Shown here piece after piece: positions 59,484 to 64,000 of a stretch of 64,000 nucleotides of DNA. Within the stretch, counting starts at the first letter, position 1. The number at the start of each line of letters is the position of its first letter. The stretch comes from Nectonema munidae (taxonomy: Eukaryota; Nematomorpha; Nectonematoida; Nectonematidae). The translations under genes and the position numbers were made by a program. The DNA is taken from contig JAUIRK010000172.1 in assembly GCA_030549495.1 (NCBI GenBank), forward strand, positions 124,001 through 188,000, read 5' to 3'. The notes beneath the pieces were generated by a model, which was given only the letters and a program-made list of their open reading frames with translations, was not told the DNA's origin and made no database searches.

Positions 59484-59837
59484 AAAATATATCCATGCTT
59501 TACACTTTTATTTCATATATTTAGTGATATCTATTTTTCGTTCTTGCCAATCTTTCTGATTACTTTCTTCAATATCTCTCCATGTAGTTTTGCTTTTTCT
59601 TTTGCCATATGTTGCTCCAAAATTTGAAACTGTTCGATCAAATATTGCTTTTGCTAAAACTAAAGCATTGTTTTTAAATTAAGAAATTTTTTTTCATGTA
59701 ATTTCTTGTGTTTTTAGGTGTTAGAAAATAAAAATTCAAACAGGTCTTCTTTGTCATCAAAAGATTCCTCAAACACAACCTCAATATCCTCTACGAACTC
59801 CACTGCGAATACCCCACGAAATAAATCTAGAAGGTGA
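44205..59837 (+). CDS. nudE: NudE/NDE1-like dynein-LIS1 regulator, seven exons
   Basis: NudE proteins tether LIS1 to cytoplasmic dynein and act in spindle, nuclear and organelle movement. Exons: 44205-44296, 47811-47964, 51533-51681, 54492-54628, 55632-55742, 57569-57666 and 59718-59837. All introns are GT-AG with continuous phase, giving 286 residues. Exon 1 holds [14 protein letters not shown] (NDE1 EANYWKDLAMTYK). Exon 2 gives [20 protein letters not shown]. Exon 3 (residues 83-131) ends [15 protein letters not shown], almost identical to NDE1. Exon 4 has [10 protein letters not shown] and [12 protein letters not shown]. Exon 6 has [13 protein letters not shown] and exon 7 VLENK. Residues about 16-190 form the coiled coil that binds LIS1 and dynein; the Ser/Thr-rich tail ends NKSRR. 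It is shorter than human NDE1. The final AG|GTGA could also be a splice donor, adding another exon. No stops or frameshifts interrupt it. Confidence 0.93.
44478..45640 (+). mobile_element. pogo/jerky-like element in nudE intron 1
   Basis: The plus strand encodes [20 protein letters not shown] at about 44825 and [20 protein letters not shown] then ELIKME at 45000-45080. It continues [14 protein letters not shown] to about 45215. This is the C-terminal end of Tigger/jerky transposases (..i..AW..vt...l...W.kl...; dieeLL....eeLtneeLiel). Diffuse inverted end similarity is visible between ACCTCATTTTACAAACTCCC at 44488 and the inverse of GTTCGTAAAGGTGAGG at 45607. The N-terminal DNA-binding half is not recognisable, and stops interrupt the reading. 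Confidence 0.6.
46482..46583 (+). pseudogene. LINE ORF2 3' end in nudE intron 1
   Basis: A 33-codon frame, [20 protein letters not shown] then [12 protein letters not shown], ends in TAG followed by ACAAAGAAGAAGAAG. It matches the last residues of RTE/L1-like polyproteins (l..eDAldR..WR..I...dp). Only the 3' end was inserted or survives, typical of 5'-truncated retroposition. Confidence 0.65.
48316..48784. mobile_element. hAT-type MITE in nudE intron 2, 469 bp
   Basis: Perfect 15-bp inverted ends, CAGTGGTTCCCAACC and GGTTGGGAACCACTG, are bounded by a perfect 8-bp duplication CGCTAGAA (48308-48315 and 48785-48792). Subterminal ACCTGTGGACCCC and CCCCTAGGGGTCCATGG resemble the hAT/SPIN-like group. 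There is no coding capacity. Confidence 0.93.
49058..49709. mobile_element. Foldback element with GAATTGGTCTA units, copy 2
   Basis: AATGCCAATTAGTTGAAATT, AGAGCAATTGGTCTAGAG, AGATATTGGTTTAATC and AATAGACCGAATCGTCC match the right half of the 43129-43467 element read in reverse. AGACCAATCGTACCTTTGG, TAGACCAAGTCGA match its left half inverted. An hAT MITE (49287-49627) was later inserted into it; without that insert the foldback is about 305 bp. Confidence 0.75.
49287..49627. mobile_element. hAT-type MITE nested in the foldback element
   Basis: The ends CAGGGGTTTTTAACC and GGTTGAGAACCCTTG are bounded by a perfect 8-bp duplication TATTAGAC (49279-49286 and 49628-49635). Inside, a 64-bp unit with CCGTTAAGTACCCCCTGAG and GACCATCTTTCCGAACCCCC is tandemly duplicated (about 49304-49367 and 49368-49431) with almost no divergence. 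The inner right end has CCCCTGGGGGTTCGCGAACC. Confidence 0.92.
50624..50750. mobile_element. piggyBac-type MITE, diverged copy
   Basis: TTAA at 50620-50623 and 50751-50754 bounds CCGGTTATCGACC at the left and GGTCGTTAATGGG at the right. The interior AAAATCGTCTGCTTTTATT and AGATATCGTCTGATT matches the family. It is more diverged than the copies at 31324 and 50873. Confidence 0.75.
50873..51001. mobile_element. piggyBac-type MITE, copy nearly identical to 31324-31453
   Basis: TTAA at 50869-50872 and 51002-51005 bounds CCCATTTACGGCCAATG at the left and TTGGCCTTAAATGGG at the right. The interior is almost identical to the copy at 31324 except for a few changes and a small deletion. It lies 122 bases from the diverged copy. 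Confidence 0.88.
51321..51450 (+). repeat. tRNA-derived SINE, family A, just before nudE exon 3
   Basis: CCTGTGAGTAAGGTTGTCTC, ACAAGGTCTTGTGCTCGAAT, TTTCATAATCGATACAAACG, ATTCAATTGTGCGTTGATC and AAAGTACCTCTACC match the family. The end lies about 80 bases upstream of the exon 3 acceptor. Confidence 0.75.
52693..52785 (+). repeat. tRNA-derived SINE, family B, in nudE intron 3
   Basis: GGCAGATGGCCTAGTGGTGG, GAGCGTAGTG, GGTGGGTTCGATTCCCGATC and GTGACTATCTTTACCATCC match the copy at 28881. The A and B boxes are nearly canonical. Confidence 0.8.
55026..55289 (-). mobile_element. Fossil gag fragment of a Ty3/gypsy-like LTR retrotransposon
   Basis: A minus-strand fragment carries a zinc-knuckle-like region typical of the nucleocapsid part of gag in Ty3/gypsy-type LTR elements. 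It is a short, broken piece with no LTRs, protease or polymerase recognised nearby. It lies in nudE intron 4 beside a transposon end (CAGTAGATCTTAACC on the minus strand at about 55035). It looks old. Confidence 0.5.
55286..56540. repeat. Repeated AT-rich module of a pogo-like relic, two copies in nudE introns 4 and 5
   Basis: TAATTTTGCCTTAATTATAC, GGAGTTAAAATAATGCC or its variant, and ACTAAAATATTTTACTAA occur at 55292-55360 and again at 56393-56460. The second copy is preceded by ACCCTGTTAATCCGTGC, a pogo-like end. A diverged version follows the foldback element at 61637 (ATTTTGGCGTCAAATTTTAG). These are parts of one nonautonomous pogo-like family. The span includes nudE exon 5, which is unrelated. 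Confidence 0.55.
57316..57410 (+). repeat. tRNA-derived SINE, family A head, in nudE intron 5
   Basis: GGCGTGAGTAAGGTTAGTTA then GATCCAGTATCAGCG, GCTCATAGTTCCCCACAAG and GCGGTGCAACTGTGCC with GTCAATGAAA. The middle of the head with box B is deleted. The end (GTGCCTTGTCAATGAAA) is the family C variant of the body. Confidence 0.7.
57830..58075 (-). pseudogene. LINE ORF2 C-terminal fragment (RTE-like) in nudE intron 6
   Basis: [20 protein letters not shown] then [19 protein letters not shown] and KK match the conserved MsGVTrxDRIRNExIRgsl.Va.i..K block after the polymerase domain in RTE-type LINEs. The frame is open here but truncated at both ends; at the right it abuts a Tc1-like terminus. Confidence 0.75.
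58080..58860 (+). mobile_element. Tc1-like element remnant in nudE intron 6
   Basis: Two Tc1-like ends lie 155 bases apart: CAGTGCCATGCAAAGAGCG after TA at 58080 and ATGCCGTGCAAAAGTTTTCG at 58233. From 58345 the frame reads [20 protein letters not shown] then [13 protein letters not shown], as in the first helix-turn-helix of Tc1 transposases. After frame changes [13 protein letters not shown] and [20 protein letters not shown] fit the second HTH and linker. Many stops; the DDE domain is unrecognised. Confidence 0.65.
58932..59482. other. Homopolymer-rich stretch, probable sequencing or assembly artefact
   Basis: From 58932 nearly every short run is stretched (AAAAAAAGGGCAAATTGGGG, TTTTTGGGAGGGGG). 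The sequence passes into long C and G runs and then into about 320 bases consisting only of A with scattered G (59163-59480). This texture is unlike the rest of the window and typical of failing base calls near a long poly(A) or a gap fill. True content is unknown; a retroposon poly(A) tail may lie at its root. It is within nudE intron 6, 236 bases before exon 7. Confidence 0.7.
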
Positions 59838-60482
59838 CTTTCATCCTTTTCCGACTTTATAAATGCGCTTTCATTGCAAAAACATTTTTCGCTTAATTTA
59901 ATATTTATGTTTTTTTTGTTCTAATGAATAAATTTCAAACTTATTTTAAAATATATGTAAAATTAAATCTTTTTAGTTACTTGAAATTAATGACATTTTT
60001 TCAACACAAAATGGAAATTATAATCCACAAGTGATACATACAAAATGTCTGAAATATCTTTATAATTTATATCTACATAGATATACAATCATTTTAAAGT
60101 CCCTTATTACTGCATAAAATTATTTTTGGAATTTCGCTACGATTAACTTTTTCGGGTACGAAATATTTTGACGGTACGACAAAATACGGTTTAAAAATTA
60201 TGAAGATCTGTTAAAGAGTTTGGCTGTACGTGTAAAAAATTTGTACCCCTTGATAAAAAAATGCTTATTTTATATACCAGAAATACCAAGAATGCTCAAA
60301 AAATTAACATTTGCGAGATTATTGTTCTCAAACTATTATATTAATATTTTTTTGTGTGAAATTTATGTTGGAAGGCCCTGAGCTTCTTATCCATCCTCTT
60401 TCTATGATCCTGGAATCATTCGTTGAATACGTATATAACATCTGTTAATTAATATTTAAAATTAATAAAGAAAATGAGTATA
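59838..60482. other. nudE 3' flank
   Basis: AT-rich sequence follows the nudE stop; AATAAA-like hexamers are too frequent to assign one. At 60135-60195, CGCTACGATTAAC, GGGTACGAAATAT and GACGGTACGACAAAATACGG are repeated TACGA words, possibly a decayed subrepeat terminus. Confidence 0.35.
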
Positions 60483-61800
60483 CAGTCAAACCTCGTTAAT
60501 CCGAATAGAACATTAAAAGTATTTGGATAATTAAATTGGTAGCCGGACAATTGCGCGACTGACAACTGCCCAATGGACAATTGCCCGACTGACAAATGCC
60601 CGATTGACAAGTGCCCGACAGACAACTGCCCGATAAGACAAGTGCCCGATATGTTTGCGATAATGGAATAATAAAATATGACACAATAATGTAACATTTA
60701 ATTATTTAAAATTATTTTATACTGCTATATAACTATTTAACATCTGACGATTCAAGGGGTAAAATTTAATGCGCAGGAAGAAGTGATACGACTTCAAGAA
60801 ATTTGTTTAAGAACATTATAAAGAATTAAGGAACTTGTATTTAAGAAGATTTACTCAATTTTAATCTTTTTTAATACTTTTTAATTATATGTATAAAAAG
60901 AAAACAACTTCCGTGTAGTTAAGTTTTAAGTAGATTATTTATGAGCCAGCTGCCTAAGCTTCAACATGAAATAATCCAAATACCCGTATATAAATATGCT
61001 AAATTTGAAGATATTTTTTAATTGTACATTATTATTCTGTTGCTTTACACAAATTTTTGATCTATAAATCTAGAATAAAATTTACTTGTTTTTTCTATTC
61101 AATTTAAAATTGATATTTTTTCTATGTAAGATTTTATTATTTTATATTTTTGATTATTTTTTTTATATAAATTTTAATATATTTTGTAATAAAGTCAATT
61201 TTTTTCAATTTTTGATTAATAAAGGCAAATTTTTCTATTGAAAAAGCAAAAAAAACCTTCACAAAAAAAAAGTATCAAGATACAACTAAAAGAATCGCCA
61301 ACATTGTTCTAGATTATGAAAATCAAGAAATAAAGAATTTTTTAAAAGCAATAGCTTATAATCTAAAATTTTAGTTTTTGCCATTTTATAATAAAAATTT
61401 TTAGTTAAAATTTTTTTATTTTAACAAATTTGAATTGAACTTAATTTATATTTTTTCATCTTAAAATTTCATTATTTCTTTGTTCTTAAATATCATAAAC
61501 AATAAAATTTCTGACATATCCGGCAATTGTCCATCGGGCATTTGTCCTAATCGGGCATTTGACAGTCGGGCAATTGTCCATCGGGCAGTTGTCAGTCGGG
61601 CAATTGCCCTAGAACTAATTAAATTACCCGGAATTGGGAAAAAAACAATGATTTTGGCGTCAAATTTTAGGGATTACTGAAATATTTTATCAATAAAACT
61701 CAAATATCTTACCAAAAACGTTAAATGCTCAATTATTTTTATTAAAAAATGCTAATCCTTTTATCTCTAGCGTATTCAAGGGGGGAAAAGGGAAGGAAAA
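60483..61800. mobile_element. pogo-like nonautonomous relic split by a foldback element
   Basis: It starts after TA with CAGTCAAACCTCGTTAATCC, the standard pogo/Tigger terminus. It is interrupted at 60538 by the foldback insert and resumes at 61616 (TAATTAAATTACCCGGAATT, then GGGAAAAAAACAATGATTTT). The resumed part resembles 56330-56470. The right end is uncertain, around GCGTATTCAAGGGGGG at 61780. Confidence 0.65.
60538..61615. mobile_element. Foldback element with GACTGACAACTGCCC units, 1078 bp
   Basis: The left arm, 60540-60655, is a tandem of 15-16 bp units: GCGCGACTGACAACTGCCC, AATGGACAATTGCCC, GACTGACAAATGCCC, GATTGACAAGTGCCC and more. The right arm, 61500-61610, is the same array inverted (GGGCAATTGTCCATC, GGGCAGTTGTCAGTC). 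Unit order is conserved between the arms, so they are true inverted repeats and not independent arrays. A perfect 10-bp target duplication TAATTAAATT lies at 60528-60537 and 61616-61625. The 840-bp core is AT-rich without coding similarity. Confidence 0.92.
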
Positions 61801-63757
61801 ATGTAAGATGCAAAAATTTGTATTTTTCTATAAATTTTTGCTTCAAACATAACATGCTAAGCACTATCGTCGTGTAACCTGGTATTTAGGTAACTTGATT
61901 TTAATTTATTATAATCTAATGAAAATTATTTTTTTATTAGCCGATTCAGGTAAATTTTTCAAAATATCTTTACTAATACTGATACAACTCGGATGAACAT
62001 TAACTCATGAGGAAACGCGAAATTAAACTGGTCTCAAGTTAAATTTTATATTTATTCAATGTCCCTCTGCTAATATTTTTAATGCAATGTCTAAAGTAAT
62101 GTAATTAATTATATTACATGAGTTACATATCTGAGTTTTATTTTAATTTCAGAATACGTTTATATTTTTATTACTATGAAATAGCGTGGTTTATATCTGA
62201 ATATATCATCATTTCACTCTAATGGCTGCCATTTTAATTTCAGAGAGATGGAGGAAAAAGTGCCTATAGATATATTATTATATAAATGTTCGTTGTAAGT
62301 ATCTGTGTTGGACTAAGGAAAATAAGAATTATGACTTTATATTCTTTTAAAGCTAATCCCTAAGAGGATAATTCTTTTCAAAATACTCTGACTGGAGTCT
62401 GGAATTAAACTTGAAACACTTCAATAAGGCAATGGTTGTTTTCTTTAAATTCTAACCATTTGTCACGATTTGATAGCAGTATACCATGAAATAAAAATCG
62501 CCTACTTCAAGATATATAAAAACAAATAATCCGAGGATTAGTATTCAAAATTTTTATCGTTGACTCTTTGTTATTTAGTTTGGTTTCATAGTAAGACAAC
62601 TGAGTGTAATGTGCACAAATTTAATGTGGCTTCATACGAATAAATTTTACCTTTTTAGCGATTTATTCAAGGTAAATTTCAGTCTAATAATATCAATAGA
62701 CAAACATGTAGCTCGAATTCTTACCATATTCTGTTTTTATGTTAATTTTTTGTTAACAATATACTGACTTGATTGTTTTAAATTGGTAATTTTTAGACAA
62801 CCGTCATGACCCAAGTTTGGGTAGCTACACAAAATTTGTGGAGATCAATAAACTATTTGAATGACTTTTTTTCATATATAATTAATTTGATTTTTTAAAT
62901 ATGCTTTTCTAAATGATGATTTACGCCGTTCTATTTAAGTTTAACGCTTAGCAAATCTTCGAACAAGATTTCAAAAAAGGTTTAAAAGCTCAATCTCTTC
63001 TCTTCAACTACCTTTTACCTGCTATCGCACATTTGAAAGTCATTAATTTAATTTATAATTTTAGAAGTTCCATGTCTGTTTCCATTTAAAGATTATGCTT
63101 GATATTCATAAGATATGTGTATACTGTTTATGATATGTAGAAAACATTAATGATTTCCATGATTCATTGTTTACTTCCTTGTACGAGTTTTTATCGTATG
63201 TTATAAATTTTGTTTTTGACTACTCACTTAGTGGAAGTCCTTTTATTTTTTTACTTCAAGACATTCAATATAAATATTCTATAAACTTATTGTATTTAAC
63301 TTGATACAAAAAGAATAGTTGATGCTAATAAAATAAGTATAATATTAATATCTATAGTAACTATAATATTCCCAAGTGATACTTTTACTCCATTTTATTT
63401 TTATGATTTGTTTCTTAATTTATTTAAACTAATAATAATAATCCTATAAACAACATTGTTCCTATGTTGCAAACGTTTTTATTATGTATTCAGAATTCCG
63501 CGTTTTATCCTTATATATTAATATGAATAAATTTATTATTTGATTCACTTATTTAATTTCATCGTTTTTAGGTAGTTTTGTATGAAATTACATAAGCTTG
63601 TCTTTACTTTCTGGCAACAAATGAGTTAACGGGAAAATATAAATGAAAATAAGAAGTGCTAAATAAGCAAAAATTACAAGACCAATTAATAAATAGTGAT
63701 AGTGTTTAACATTTTTAAAATTGGTCATTCAAACCAGAAAAATTGGATTAAGCACTT
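61801..63757. other. AT-rich stretch, no gene recognised
   Basis: I see no open frame with motifs, no SINE head and no inverted ends in this stretch. Confidence 0.4.
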
Positions 63758-63769
63758 TTAGTGATAAAC

Positions 63770-64000
63770 CATAATGAGAGAGATTACAGTGTTTTTACTG
63801 TATCCGAAAAACTGCTCTATGGATAAATGTATAAGCAGTGCAACTACACCATGACTTCGATAATGAGCGAGTTCCGTTCCTGGAAAAACTCTCGTAAGTT
63901 GAAAACTCTTTAATAGAAGCGCTATTTCCCATTGACTCCCATTATAAAAATTTAGATGCGTTCCTACGAGCTCCACAAACTCCACCCGTTTACAAATCCA
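63770..64000 (-). repeat. Repeat with open frame, cut by the window edge
   Basis: On the minus strand, GGAACGCATCTAAATTTTTA, ATGGGAGTCAATGGGAAATA, CTTACGAGAGTTTTCC, AGGAACGGAACTCGCTCATT and GTATCCGAAAAACTGC-type words resemble the ends of pogo/Tigger-like nonautonomous elements, which carry an AATGGGAxTCAATGGGAAA motif. The 75-codon open frame is likely incidental. Confidence 0.4.

Noticed and set aside
58871-59496. 171- and 158-codon open frames of poly-Lys and poly-Phe
   Set aside because: They come from the A/G homopolymer tract, a probable artefact, and have no codon complexity.
63758-63985. A 75-codon protein gene at the right edge
   Set aside because: The sequence resembles the ends of nonautonomous DNA transposons and has no protein motif.

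Overview
The window is AT-rich, intron-bearing animal DNA dense with old transposable elements. Metazoan markers are a nudE/NDE1-type dynein regulator split over seven exons, a proteasome alpha-6 gene, tRNA-derived SINEs and hAT, piggyBac, pogo/Tigger, Tc1 and non-LTR debris. An arthropod (for example a crustacean) would fit, but the sequence does not fix the phylum. I see no prokaryotic operons, CRISPR arrays, rRNA genes or intact tRNA genes.

Host genes. (1) PSMA1, proteasome subunit alpha type 1 (alpha-6), is an uninterrupted 253-codon frame on the minus strand at 21090-20329. (2) nudE runs on the plus strand from 44205 to 59837. I assembled seven exons by hand from splice sites, continuous phase and similarity to NDE1/NDEL1. 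They give a 286-residue protein that no single open frame reveals. (3) A candidate terminal exon of an unrecognised gene lies at 8051-8266 (+). It is richer in G/C-ending codons than its surroundings and has a good acceptor and a poly(A) signal.

Region by region. 1-8 kb: fragments of hAT and piggyBac transposases. 9-11.4 kb: a LINE reverse transcriptase split by tandem repeats and a broken piggyBac transposase. 11.9-16.4 kb: a 150-bp tandem array, an hAT end, two foldback elements and an hAT MITE. 16.5-18.9 kb: a full-length but dead hAT element with a perfect 8-bp target duplication. 20-21 kb: PSMA1. 21-40 kb: mostly featureless AT-rich DNA with scattered SINEs, a piggyBac MITE and LINE scraps. 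40.2-42.2 kb: an hAT element containing a pogo element and a foldback element. 43-60 kb: nudE, whose introns hold at least a dozen insertions. 58.9-59.5 kb: a homopolymer-rich stretch that is probably an assembly or base-calling artefact. 60.5-61.8 kb: a foldback element inside a pogo-like relic.

The most distinctive signal is a recurring architecture. At least five unrelated-looking foldback elements have long terminal inverted repeats built from short tandem units, each family with its own unit. Two of the insertions have target duplications of 10-11 bp, as expected of Mutator/Rehavkus-like transposition. I see no transposase in any of them.
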